DNA from: Haematobia irritans
Taxonomy: Eukaryota; Arthropoda; Insecta; Diptera; Muscidae
Direction: 5' to 3'
NCBI RefSeq assembly: GCF_050003625.1
Contig: NC_134398.1
Location: forward strand, 67,588,891-67,652,890
DNA: 64,000 nucleotides
Shown here piece by piece: positions 23,600 to 34,850 of this stretch. Position 1 is the stretch's first letter. Each line of letters starts with the position of its first letter. A model generated the notes under the pieces. It was not told where the DNA came from. It worked only from the letters and a program-made list of their open reading frames with translations, and did no database searches. Position numbers and translations under genes: made by a program.

Positions 23600-23750
23600 C
23601 AGCGTTGCCGTTTTCGTCCGATCGGACCAAAATTGGTCCAAAAGATTTCTAATTTTTGAATTTGGTCCGATGGTCAGACCAAACAGAATTTGGTCCATTT
23701 TCATAAATTTGGTTTCTATCACATATTAAATAGTAGATGGTGCACCGCAA
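23600..23750 (+). mobile_element. hAT-like left end with TTGGTCC motif
   Basis: CAGCGTTGCCGTTTTCGTCC at 23600, then GGACC/GGTCC words on both strands (ATCGGACCAAAATTGGTCCA). CAGCGTTGCC is also the end of the 36666-38035 element. No matching right end was found, so it is truncated or interrupted. Confidence 0.45.
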
Positions 23751-23990
23751 AGAATATTGTCGGGAGGCCAAATATTTCACATGCTTAAAATACGAATACG
23801 AATTTTGCTTAGAATAGAAGACGTATTTCTCTGAAAAAAAGTTTTTCCTTGTCTAAAAGTCTCTAAAGTCTGTTTGTCCTTATATCTAAGTGTTTCGACA
23901 TAAAAATGTGTATCCTAACATGAATGCAAATTTCGTTTTAATGAAGTCAAAATGGATTTAATATTTCTGAAAAAATCTTCAAAATTAATA
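23751..23990 (+). repeat. TTGTCGTGA repeat family, copy 2
   Basis: TTGTCGGGAGGCCAAATATT followed by the same ordered segments as at 21289. Confidence 0.5.
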
Positions 23991-24020
23991 AAATATTTCA
24001 ACACATTGTTTTAAAGTCAT

Positions 24021-24640
24021 TATACCCTAAACCACATAGTGGTTAGGGTATAATAAGTTTGATCTGCCAAAAAATGTGCCTACAGAAATATTGATTTTAG
24101 ACCTAATAAAATATATACCGATCGACTCAGAATCACCTCCTGAGTCGATCTAGCGCTTGGTGTCCGTCCGTCTGTCCATGTATTTGTTGTTCACAGGATT
24201 TCGGTCGCAATTATTAACCGATTTTGATGAAATTTGGTACAGGGAGTTTTTTTGGGCAAAAGGACGGACGCTATTGAATTTGGAAGAAATCGGATCAAAT
24301 TTAGATATAGCTCCCATATAAATGTATTGCCCGATTTCGACAAATGGGGTCACGTTGCACTTTTTTTACTAACCGATCGTCGTCAAATTTAGCAGAAAAT
24401 AATCTTCTGTATCACCCTTTAAGTCTGAAAATTTCATCGAAATCGGTTCAGATTTAGATATAGGTCCCATATATATGTATCGCCCGATTTTGTCAAATTA
24501 TTTATCAACCGATCTTACTCAAAGTTGGCGAAATGTAATCTTCTATAGCACTAACTATATGTGCAAAAAATCATCGAAATCGGTTCAGATTTAGCTATAG
24601 CTCCCATATATGTACCTCCCGATTTTTCTAAATAAAATAA
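24021..24640 (+). mobile_element. DINE-like family B-related fragment
   Basis: TATACCCTAAACCACATAGT end, CTGAGTCGATCTAGCG and GTCCGTCCGTCTGTCC block, then units with GATTTAGATATAGCTCCCAT. The terminal hairpin end is missing; it runs into the GGAGCG end of the hAT-like element. Confidence 0.65.
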
Positions 24641-25387
24641 AACTCAATTGAACAAATAATACAATGTTGGTACTATAATTTTCTCGAAGAGGAGCGGAGC
24701 GGAGCGATTTTTTTTTCTCGGAGCGGAGCGAGGAGCGGAGCGGTTTTTTTTTCTCCGGAGCGGGAGCGGAGCGGAGCGAAAAAAATGGACCGCTCCGGAT
24801 CCCTGGTAGAGAGTGAGTGTTGCAATTGCTGTTGTTGCAAATGATAATTTCTTCTTTGCTTTGCCCTTGACCAACATAAAGGGGAGCAAGAAGTTCAGTA
24901 GTCGTTAACATTTTACACCGGTCGCGTCATTCTAATCAAACATTAAACAAACATAACGATCCATCATGAAACTAATAGACATTTACATATAAAATAAAAT
25001 AACTTGAAATTATACTAAAATAAAGTAAAATCTTTTGGTGAAATAAAACATACAAAATCAAACAAATTAATTTGTACATATATAGTGGAATTATAAATAA
25101 AGCTTATTAAACACAAAATTAAATAGACATAAAAGTGTTATAAATTTGATAAGGCAAAGAGTGGTAAAATCGGACGGACATACATGACATTTTTAGAGGT
25201 CAAAGTCGACCTCAATTTTATAGTGAAATATTGAAAGGTCTATACCGACCTACATTACACCCCCATCAAAACCCCATATAAATTTAGTGGGAATTTACGC
25301 CCCCACTAAACAGTTACATTTATATAGCATAGTTTGCAGCGCCCACGAGCCCATGCAAACATAACATTATTTAACAGAAATATACAT

Positions 25388-25465
25388 GTGTTGGCAACGT
25401 GGAGCAGTGGTTAGCATGTCTGCCGTACATGCAAAGGGTCGTGGGTTCAATCCCTGCTCCGACCA
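25388..25465 (+). other. tRNA-like module (second of the pair)
   Basis: Box A-like GTGGAGCAGTGGTTAGCA and box B GGGTTCAATCC, with CTCCGACC at the 3' side followed by an AACACCAA and T-run. Faces away from the module at 19323-19403 when the insert is ignored. The T-run could end a Pol III transcript. Confidence 0.65.
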
Positions 25466-26246
25466 AACACCAATTGTTTTTTTTTTAATTTACGCATTTA
25501 TATTTATACTATATTAAATTTTTATAATGAAACTTCGAAATGTGGGTTATTAAAGATTTATAGTCAGAAACAGTGCTTGATATAAACGAAATGGACTGAG
25601 CTTTTGGATAAAATATTATTTTTTTATTGCAAAAATAACAATTTTGTAATAAAAAACTGGTTTTGGTATAAAAGTTTGATATTTTGGAAGGAATTCAAAA
25701 ACTCTAACAAAGGAAGAACGTGGGGTCGAGGAAAAACATACATAAATAATTTTATAATATACACAAATTAAATAATATTTAGACTTAAATTAAATAGTAT
25801 TTAGGCTTAAGCGTATAAAATTTTTGGCCTTATCATAAAGCAGTTTTCGAAACAACATATAAGCGGTTTCACAGAAATTGCTCTCTTTCGATTCTCTCGC
25901 TGTGTTAATTTGATATCTTTCGTCAACCTTCCCGGTTTTTATCTCTATTTCTTTCGCTATACTCTCTCTCTCTCTTTCGCTCTCTGAATAAAATATCACA
26001 ACATATATATGTTTAATCGAAATTTGTAAATTTATATATGTTTACATTCACACATATAATTTTTATGAAACATGCATGCCCCAAACATAATATATTCTAA
26101 CATATTAACATATGTGTTCCAAACATTTTGTGTTAGTTTGAGAACATTACATGTTTGCACTTAAATATATTGTGTTTAAAAATTGTGCCCGAAACACATT
26201 TTGTTTATATCGAAACATATGAAAAACATATTTTTCTAACAGTGTA

Positions 26247-26790
26247 GGTTGTACATTCGATTCGAACCTCATGAAGCTTAGAACCATGATGTTGTTTTAC
26301 AAATTACTTAAATTCAGGACACCACCAAATCTAGCAAAAAGATTTCAGTTTGGAGGTTCGAGTAGAACGCATGCTTTTGTAATGCCCCGTTTTAAGACTT
26401 TGGTGATGCAGCGATCGTTCCTAATTCGAGTCACGCGGTTATGGAATACCTTAATACCTTACGAAAATAGAAATTTTAATTTGTCATGTTTTAAGTTTAA
26501 GGAACTGGTTCTATCTCGGTTATGAACTTCTACCATAGCTAACACTTAAATTTTTCGAACTGTGTTTACGCTATAAACATCTCTTTTTCCTTCCATTCAT
26601 CCATGTTCGTGTTAGGTTTTTGAATCTTGATTAGTATATTAATAGTATATTCAAAAATTATATATAGTATTGATTTTAATGAGCTTAAATTATATTTTAT
26701 AATTAAGTGTCAAACCAATGTAAAACTTTTGTAATCAATTTTGGCCTTATTTGAGCTTCTGATTATAATTATAAATAAAGTGAAAATGAG
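26247..26790 (+). pseudogene. LINE reverse transcriptase C-terminus and 3' UTR, right half
   Basis: Encodes CTFDSNLMKLRTMMLFYKLL and GGSSRTHAFVMPRFKTL followed by RLWNTLIP. This is the conserved C-terminal tail of Jockey-like LINE RTs. A TGA-type stop lies at 26523-26525, and a 3' UTR of about 250 nt ends with AATAAAG. It continues the fragment at 18870-19019; the two are separated by the 7.2-kb nest, and the join is not exactly in frame. Confidence 0.6.
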
Positions 26791-26988
26791 TATTACAAAC
26801 ATATTATGTTCCAAACATTTTCTACTTGATTATAAACATTATATATTTGCACTTTAAAAATGTGTTTAAAAACTGAGTTTTTACACAGAAAACTTTGAAG
26901 AACTCTCTTTTTTGTCCGTATGGAAAAAAATTGCTTTTCGTATGTTTGGGTTTTAAAAATTTTACGTTTGGAAGCATACACTTTTCAA
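26791..26988 (+). repeat. AACATATG-family fragment
   Basis: ACATATTATGTTCC, TATATTTGCACTT and related words. It runs into a SINE tail. Confidence 0.45.
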
Positions 26989-27078
26989 GAGAGAAGTTCA
27001 CCACTGTGGTATCACAATGGACTGAATAGTCTAAGTGAGCCCGATACATCGGGCTGCCACATAACCTAACCTAACCAT
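26989..27078 (+). repeat. SINE 3'-end fragment
   Basis: GAGAAGTTCACCACTGTGGT to CCTAACCTAACC. The tRNA head is absent. It interrupts AACATATG-family sequence that continues to about 27260. Confidence 0.7.
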
Positions 27079-27289
27079 ATACTTTTCATAAACCAGTATA
27101 AAATGTTTGGGGCACGTATGTACAACAACACAATGTACAACAAATGTAATAATGTACAACAGTGTTTGTTTAAAACACTGAGAATATATGTGCTTGAACC
27201 ATAATATCAAAGTCTAGGTGGGAGTATATATTACAGAGACGATATTAGAGGGTGTAGTTTAAATAAAATTGCCGCCTATATTACACCAA
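27079..27289 (+). repeat. AACATATG-family fragment
   Basis: Continues the fragment left of the SINE tail, ending with GACGATATTAGAGGGTGTA, a worn copy of the GCGATTTTTTTGAGGGTGTA end. Confidence 0.45.
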
Positions 27290-28840
27290 CCAAGTAAGGA
27301 AAGTCCAAAGTCGGGCTAGGCCGACTATAATAAACGCTGCACAAATTTGTACATCTACATTTTCAATAAATTCTCAAATTATTCAAATTTGTTGGATGCC
27401 ATATATGAAGGTTTTTGTTCCCATATACATAAATCTAAATCTGACCCGATCTGGACAACATTTGTTAGACTTCTTCAAAATCTATAATAGACTTAACATT
27501 TAATTGGGTTAATGCTCTGTGGTGGAACACAATGTTATTAAAAATATTTGAAATATTTAAATCTACAGAAGTTTTTAGGCAACTTTTCAAAAGTGTACTA
27601 TTTATCGACCGATAGATATGTATTTGAGGTATAGGAAAATTTGAGTCACTTTTGCAAGACTTCGACTTAATAGTAGCGATTTTGCAAAGAAGATGTGAGT
27701 ATTTTGGCAATTTTTTCCCAAATCGGCAAAGCCTATATATGGGAACTATATCTAAATCGGAACCGATTTCAACTGAAATCCTGTGCAAACTTTTAAGAAA
27801 ATCAAAGTAAAACATTCGATTCTGTGGCTATACTCGTATGAGTGTAAATCGGCCGAAAGATATATATGGGAGCTATATCTAAATCTGAACCAATACCAAC
27901 CAAATATGGCACACTTTACGACACTACACCGAAAAACAAGTAAACTGTTTTATAGGAAGAATAAACTAACTCGTACGAAAATTGAACTAAATTGTGGTAC
28001 ACAGTTTGAGATTTCCCCAAAGCGTTGTTAAAACCAGGAAAAATTAATGCCCTGTTGTACTTTTTAACTACAGTTCACGAAATTACACCCTCTTATAGAA
28101 GAAAATATTAACTAAAAGTTAGGAAAAAAATCGTTGGCGCCAAATCGTGACCATTTTAACCATACAGTAGTTCATTCTAACTATTTTTGGGAATCGTACG
28201 AAAATTTTCATTTGCTATAGTTCATATTGAACTTATGTGTACGGTCATCGAACTTTATACTCACGTTTAGTTCATAAAATATTTGAGACATACTTAAAAA
28301 AAACGAAAATTTCATTGGCCTGTTGAAAATTTCGCAAAAAGTAATAAAATTTAACCACTAACATATAATTTGTTTATAATAAAAATAAGTTAAATTTAGC
28401 GTAAGTTTAACTACGGAATTTTTTTCTGTGTATCAGTTGTACTCCTGTTCAAAATTTAAAAAAAAATCAGTGAAAAACTATGGCTTCTGGAGCCATATAA
28501 GTACATATCTGGCGAAGGATATATTTGGGAGCTATATCTTAATTTCAACCGATTTCTTCCAAAATCAATAGGGTTCTATTTTGGCCTAAAATAGATACTT
28601 GTACTAAATTTGTTGATTGGACCAAAACTGTGACCTAGACTTTGATTACAAAAATATGTTCATAACCAGACGCACGAACTTTGATTACAAAAATGTGCTC
28701 ACAGACAGACATGGCTAAATGGGGCCGACCCTGAGTATTATTGCCAAAGACTCCATGTGTCTATGTCGTCTCGTTCTGGGTGTTGGAAACATATGCACTA
28801 ACTCATAATACCCCGTTCCACAGTGTGGCGCAGGGTATAA
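27290..28840 (-). mobile_element. DINE-like element, family B, with nested MITE
   Basis: CAAGTAAGGAAAGTCC and GTCGGGCTAGGCCGAC at the left, CCGTTCCACAGTGTGGCGCA and GGGTATAA at the right. Several central units. A 504-bp TA-flanked MITE splits it at 27927-28430. Confidence 0.75.
27927..28430. mobile_element. TA-flanked MITE, 504 bp
   Basis: TA at 27925-27926 and 28431-28432. Ends CACCGAAAAAC and TTTTTTTCTGTG. Contains TTAGTTCATAAA and AGTTCATTCTAAC. The family B sequence on either side is continuous when it is removed. Confidence 0.7.
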
Positions 28841-28868
28841 AAACCAAAGCTATATTAGGGCATTATAA

Positions 28869-30526
28869 AACAAGTATAAACGGCCGTAAGTTCGGCCAGG
28901 CCGAATCTTATGTACCCTCCACCATGGATTGCGTAGAAACTTCTACGAAAGACTGTCATCCACAATCGATATGGACTTTTGCACGGTACGTAGGGAGCCA
29001 GAATTGAAATATGGGGGTCGCTTAAACTTGGTAAAAGTTTCATTTACTCTAATAATTTTTTGCGTACGTTAGTTAAATGATCTAAAAGACGGAAAAAAAT
29101 TATACACAAGTTAAGGATAGAGATTTACTAAACTCGTATTTGTCATAAAATAGTTCATTATTTCTTCAAATTTGTAAATTTTACTACAAAAGCGTCCATT
29201 ATGAACTTCGTATGTCTCTAAAGACATTCTTGCAATTTTGAACTCCAATTTTTTCCTTCAAACTACAAAATATTCTTTAAAAAGTGAAAAAAATTATTTA
29301 TGTCTAAAAAATTTTCTTGAATTTGTCTAAAAATATTTACTTATTTTTATGATATCGGCGCGATGCCAGCGCTTGTAATACTGTTTAGTTAAACATTTCT
29401 AAAAATATTCAAAATTTTCCAAAATTAATCAAAAGTTTTCTTCCTGGGGGGTTCACTGTTTTTTCAGTGTATATGGGGGCTATATACAATTATTGATATG
29501 GACCAATTTTTGTGTGATTGGGGATCGATTTATCTGAGGGCTATATATAACTATAGACCGATATGGACCTAGTTAGGCATGGTTGTTAAATATCATATAC
29601 TACCACCACGTACAAAATTTCAACCAGATCGGATGAATTTTGCTTCTCCAAAAGGCACCGGAGGTCAAATCTGGGGATCGGTTTATATGGGGGCTATATA
29701 TAATTATGGACCGATTTCGACCAATTTTTGCATGGGAGTTTGAGGCCACATATTAACACCACGTACTAAATTTCAACTGAATCAGATGAATTTTGGTCTT
29801 CCAAGAGGCTCCGGAGGTCAAATCTGGCGATCGGTTTATATGGGGGCTATATATAATTATGGACCGATGTGGACCAATTTTTGCATGGTTGTGAGAGACC
29901 ATATACTAACACCATGTACCAAATTTCAACCGGATCGGATGAAATTTGCTTCTCTTAGAGGCCTCGCAAGCCAAATTTGGGGGTCCGTTTATATGGGGGC
30001 TATATATAATTATAGACCGATGTGGACCAATTTGGAAGAAATTTGCTTCTCTTAGAGGCCTCGCAAGCCAAATCGGGGGATCGGTTTATATGAGGGCTAT
30101 ATATAATTATGGACCGATGTGGACCAATTTTTGCATGGTTGTTAGAGACCATATACTAACACCATGTACCAAATTTCAGCCGGATCGGATGAAATTTGCT
30201 TCTCTTAGAGGCCTCGCAAGCCAAATTTGGGGGTCCGTTTATATGGGGGCTATACGTAAAAGTGGACCGATATGGCCCATTTGCAATACCATACCACCTA
30301 CATCAATAACAACTACTTGTGCCAAGTGTCAAGTCGATAGCTTATTTCGTTCGGAAGTTAGCGTGATTTCAACAGACGGACGGACGGACGGACATGCTCA
30401 GATCAACTCAGAATGTCACCACTACCCAGAATATATATACTTTATGGGGTCTTAGAGCAATATTTCGATGTGTTACAAACGGAATGTTAAAGTTAATATA
30501 CCCCCCATCCTATGGTGGAGGGTATA
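28869..30526 (-). mobile_element. DINE-1/Helentron-like element, family A, best copy
   Basis: Hairpin end at left (TTCGGCCAGGCCGAA after ACAAGTATAAACGGCCGTAA), then TGTACCCTCCACCATGG; right end TATGGTGGAGGGTATA. Central units are anchored by TTATATGGGGGCTATA at 29683, 29836, 29989, 30086 and 30239: a 153-bp period with one unit of 97. As 153 is a multiple of three, one open frame repeats every 51 codons; this is a by-product. A MITE interrupts it at about 29036-29469. Confidence 0.8.
29036..29469 (+). mobile_element. TA-flanked MITE, TTAGTTCATG family (left end missing)
   Basis: Shares TTTCATTTACTCTAATAATT and GCGTACGTTAGTTAAAT with the copy at 1738-2094, and ends GTTCACTGTTTTTTCAGTG before TA. 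It sits in the family A copy at nearly the place where the 1738 copy does in the other one. Confidence 0.6.
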
Positions 30527-30604
30527 AAAATAACTGTAAATATTACTCTAAAGATAATACATCGCCCAAAATTCTATTTCTTTTTTTTTTGTACAATAAT
30601 TTAA

Positions 30605-31070
30605 AAGCAAAAATTTAAACTTTTACACAAAAAGAATATAATTAAAATTTATTAAGGCAGTCATTAGATGAAACAAAGTTCGAAACTCATAATGACTGTC
30701 TATATTAATACCCAAAGCGAATTTTCATTATCTAAAACATATTATCACATAAAAAACTATGTTTTTTTTTCGTACAATAATTTAATTTGATGAACACCAC
30801 AATACAGATTATTTTCAAGTACTTAATGAAAATATTTTTTATGCTATTTAGCTAAATATTTTCTATCGATGGCATCATTTAAGCCATCGATTTATGTTTT
30901 AGTAAATAAAAGCAAAAATTGAAACTTTTAAATACACAAAAGAATATAATTAAAATTTATTAAGGCTGTCATTAGATGAAACAAAGTTCGAAACTTATAA
31001 TGTCTGTCCATATTAATACCCAAAGCGACTTTTCATTATCTAAACCATATTATCACATAAAAAACTATGC
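30605..31070. repeat. Direct duplication, about 162-bp units, 304-bp period
   Basis: 30605-30766 and 30909-31070 share AATATAATTAAAATTTATTA, GATGAAACAAAGTTCGAAAC and TATTATCACATAAAAAACTA in order. The spacer holds ATCGATGGCATCATTTAAGC, a short hairpin. Non-coding. Confidence 0.8.
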
Positions 31071-31794
31071 TAATTTGGACAAAAGAAAAAAATTTATGCA
31101 ATTATTTATGACGCGATTGGCGGAATTTATCAAAAACTAGATGGAGGAGAAACCACATCAAATAAACTCCTCATCGTATAAATTTCATCAGTCAATTTAT
31201 TATTAACACAAAAAATGTGCGGAATATTAAATATAAATACCGGCAATAGGCTTCATTTGACAAGAAACAGAATATTAACATTTTAATTATAGCTTTTAGT
31301 ATATGATAGAAATGCTATCCACAAGCTACAAAACGATACACTGCTGGAAACCAAATAAATTCCAACAAATGTTCATTAGGCTGTCTATCAGCCAATCTAC
31401 CTGTCTACCATTTCAATATGGTTGCTCATATAAAATCATCATCTTTATGGGACCATTTTTATATTCATGGGTTGAGATATTGAAAACAGTGAAACACAAA
31501 ACATATACGCCAAATTGAAACAGCTTAAAAGAATGCCACAGAACAATCGTACACAAAGCAAATTTCAATGGCTAATGAAGTTTATTATGGAATTTTATGA
31601 TGTCAATTAAATCGAGGATTTATGATATTATTTGGAACACACATTTAAATAAATACAAACATTCATCGAAGAGTTAGATCGGAAGGCTTTGCCACGGAAA
31701 TAGGTATCGTAAACAGTGTAGCGCTAAAATATTCATACATCCATTAATTTAAATTACATTGAACACCATAAAGTGGGGGTGGTATTCCAAACTA
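31071..31794. other. Low-repeat intergenic DNA
   Basis: No transposon ends and no convincing gene. A 71-codon frame near 31303 lacks motifs. Confidence 0.4.
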
Positions 31795-31975
31795 TATCCT
31801 CAAAAAACTGCTTATTTAATATATACTCCCCCAAACACATTCTGCTTCAACCATTTAAATATATATGAATATGTTAAAAAAAAAACAAATTGTTTGCACT
31901 GTGCAAACATATTATGTTTTACCTTAAGAATATATTTTTTAACACCCCACATAGTTACTTTCAGTTTCTAAACAT
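31795..31975 (-). repeat. AACATATG-family fragment
   Basis: CCTCAAAAAACTGCTTATTT, ACTCCCCCAAACACATTCTG and TGTGCAAACATATTATGTTT match the left end of the minus-oriented copies. Confidence 0.5.
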
Positions 31976-31984
31976 ATAGAACCA

Positions 31985-32132
31985 TATTGATTTTGGAAGA
32001 AATCGGTTCAGATTTAGATATAGCTCCCATAAATATCTTCACCCTTTAGTTTTGCACAAGGACTACATTGATTGTCGAAAATAGAGATCTACAAAATGTT
32101 CCGCTCGACTTTAGACTTTCCTTACTAGTTTT
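31985..32132 (+). repeat. DINE-like family B 3' fragment
   Basis: ATCGGTTCAGATTTAGATAT and the end CGACTTTAGACTTTCCTTAC are kept; the middle is deleted. Confidence 0.55.
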
Positions 32133-32184
32133 AATTAAAATTGAGCATCTCACAGATTCAAAATGTAGAGATTTCGGAGCCGTT

Positions 32185-32510
<326 letters not shown>

Positions 32511-32619
32511 TCATAAACTAGTACAATATGTTTACGAAATATGTGTTAATATGTTACAACATATTATGTTTGGGACATCACATTTTCTTTAATATAATAT
32601 CTGTGGATGCTAACATATA
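32511..32619 (+). repeat. AACATATG-family fragment, left of MITE
   Basis: ATGTTCATAAACTAGTAC, ATATGTTACAACATATTATG. It continues at 33138 after a TTAA-flanked insert. Confidence 0.5.
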
Positions 32620-32623
32620 TTAA

Positions 32624-33133
32624 CCCTTTCACTACCGAAATAAACCTAATGATAAAAACTTTTTTTTCTTCTTTTTTTACTTATACTAACAGCATGTAGA
32701 ACAAAAATTGTCATTTTGAAAACCTACATCAATTACTTCAAGAGCTATATGAGCTTGTTCTGAAAACTTGATTCTTGAATTGTGACCAAATGGCCTTACG
32801 AAGCGCTATTTGGCCTATAATATCTTTCAAAGTGTGAGAAAAAATACAAAAAAGAACCCGTAAAAATATCAGCTATAGTTTTTGTATAAATGTCCATTTA
32901 CTAGAAACATACAGTACAAAAATTGTCTCAAATTTTCGTATTTTTCGTTTCTTGTTAAAGAAGTTTACAAAAATATACTTTATACCTCACCAATATGAAC
33001 AATATTTGTAGCTTATTTAGATGAAAGCCTCTACTTTAAAATAACATCAAGAAATAAATCGAAACTAAGTGGGAAAATAGAATTTGGTGTCTTTTTCGAA
33101 TGTCCTTCTAAGTGGACATCAGTAGTGAAAGGG
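32624..33133. mobile_element. piggyBac-like MITE, 510 bp
   Basis: TTAA at 32620-32623 and 33134-33137. Inverted ends CCCTTTCACTACCGA and TCAGTAGTGAAAGGG. No transposase. The internal sequence is unrelated to the 1,021-bp element at 7596, so this is a second family with similar CCCTTTC ends. Confidence 0.85.
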
Positions 33134-33137
33134 TTAA

Positions 33138-33330
33138 TTTGGAATTTTCGTATAAACATATATATGATTATAAACGTCAGATTGTGCAAGAGAGAATAGA
33201 GAAAAAAGATAAAGATGGCGATGGAGATGGAGATAGATTACGAAAGACAACAACGTAGCACACTGTTTGAGAGACATATTTTTTATGTTAATAACTGAAC
33301 AAACAATTTTATGTTTGCACAAATTCTGAA
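33138..33330 (+). repeat. AACATATG-family fragment, right of MITE
   Basis: ATAAACATATATATG and GGAGATGGAGATAGATTACG-type purine-rich sequence as at 42.4 and 44.7 kb. Confidence 0.45.
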
Positions 33331-33755
33331 GCAGAATATACGATCGGAGGCGACCATTACCACCTCCTTACATCTTTGGCAAGAAAATCCAATTATTATG
33401 GTTGTTCACCAACTGCTGAATTTGGAATGGCTTCTCAATGGACAAAATCTAATTCGGTAACAGGAAGCCACCGTGGTGCAACGGTTAGCATGCCCGCCTT
33501 GCATACACAAGGTCGTGGGTTCGATTCCTACTTCGACCGAACACCAAAAAGTTTTTCAGCGGTGGATTATCCCGCCTCAGTAATGCTGGTGACATTTCTG
33601 AGGGTTTCAAAGCTTCTCTAAGTGGTTTCTCTGCAATATGGAACGCCGTTCGGACTTTATAGCCGAGTCCGAAGAAGGTCCTTGTCATTGAGCTTAACAT
33701 GGAATCGGGCAGCGCTCAGTGATAAGAGAGAAGTTCACCAATGTGGTATCACAAT

Positions 33756-34324
33756 CAGGGTTGGCCTGTCAAAAACTGTGACTTTTGCGACATACATTTG
33801 CGACGGTATAATACGTATGTCACAAAAGTCGTAAACCTACTGTAGAAAACCAAATTTTGTATAGAAGAAATCGTGAAAATTTTTTAATTTAGTTTGACAG
33901 CATTCGCTGTGAGTTTCTGCAGAAATTTGTGAAAGTTTTCCCATGGTCAAGCCTATTTTCTTAGGTGGTATCGAAATTCCCGTTGGTGAGTGTGCAAAAT
34001 ACCTTGGGGTTATATTGGACAGGAGACTGAACTTAAAGCTAAGAAAGGACGAGAAAATCCACGGTTACCCTGTACTCGTGCAAAAGGCAATAGGGAAAAT
34101 GTGGGGACTAAAACTGAAAATTGTGAACATTCCTAAGAATTGAAACTTCTTCGCACATAACATCGTCTTGGATATCATCGAATTCGCTGCCTAGCTGACG
34201 CGACTAAAGTATTTTCAGTTTGCGACTTTTGTTACTTACTTTTTCTACATTTACGACGCGTATGTGACGTTTACAACTTTGCGACAGTCGCAAACCTAAA
34301 AAAGTTTGATACAGACCATCTCTG
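33756..34324. mobile_element. hAT-like element with GCGAC motif, carrying a LINE fragment
   Basis: Perfect 8-bp duplication ATCACAAT (33748-33755 and 34325-34332). Ends CAGGGTTGGCCTGT and ACAGACCATCTCTG. The subterminal parts contain many GCGAC/GTCGC words. The middle includes a piece of LINE RT in plus orientation. No transposase. Confidence 0.85.
33943..34143 (+). pseudogene. Captured LINE RT fragment
   Basis: About 66 codons with ECAKYLGVILDRRLNLKL and KAIGKMWGLKLKIV, clearly the same protein region as 8621-9112. Part of the expected sequence between these motifs is scrambled or frame-shifted. It lies entirely within the hAT-like element, so the element either captured it or was invaded by it. 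Confidence 0.7.
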
Positions 34325-34404
34325 ATCACAATGGACTGAATAGTCTAAGTGAGCCTGATACATCGGGCTGCCACCTAACCTAACCTAATTCGGTAACAGG
34401 CAAT

Positions 34405-34850
34405 ATATGCACCGGGAGTTAAAATTAGCATTGCACAGGGAGTCCAATTAACATTCTGACTATGCATGCAAAATTTTGTTAAAATCGCTTCAGTTTTAGA
34501 TATAGTTGCCATATACATACATCATTCGCCTCATATGTACTTATATGGCGCCAGAGGCCAAAATTTCACTCCGATTTACTTGAAATTTTGCACAGAGAGT
34601 AGTAGTACCATTCTAGCTATGTATGCAAAATTTGTCAAATTTGGTCGAAATCAGCTCCCATTTGGACATGGGAGCTTTGTTTTTCCGAATATGGTCAAAA
34701 TACCCATATTTTTCTGGTAAAATCGCAACTGCTAAGTCGAAATTCTATTTCGATAAATCATAAATTCAGATTTGCGAAATTTTATGCAATGGCTTAGATT
34801 TAAATATTTCCCATATTTTTTTACATATATTGTGCACAGTCCCGGTCATT
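34405..34850 (+). mobile_element. DINE-like family B fragment
   Basis: Units with GTTTTAGATATAGTTGCCAT, TTTTGCACAGAGAGTAG and CATATTGTGCACAGTCC-like sequence matching 50.3-50.9 kb. Both ends are lost. Confidence 0.55.

Larger units (their letters stand above)
33465..34386 (+). mobile_element. tRNA-derived SINE with 14-bp target duplication, split by hAT-like insert
   Basis: Flanked by AATTCGGTAACAGG at 33451-33464 and 34387-34400. Head GCCACCGTGGTGCAACGG with box A-like GTTAGCA and box B GGGTTCGATTCC; tail CCTAACCTAACCTAA. The 14-bp duplication is typical of LINE-mediated insertion. A 569-bp hAT-like element interrupts its 3' part at 33756-34324. Confidence 0.9.

Noticed and set aside
29786..30455. 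Open frames of 89 and 169 codons with repeated VYMGAIYNYGPMW-like peptides (also near 780-1640, 41.1-41.5, 50.1, 60.7 kb)
   Set aside because: They come from the 153-bp DINE-like unit, which is divisible by three and lacks stops; they appear on either strand with no start or splice context and decay between copies.
33376..33834. Short frames reading TRGRGFDSYFDRTPKSF-like peptides (also 40.2, 40.7 and 43.2 kb)
   Set aside because: They are translations of the tRNA-derived SINE head and body on either strand.
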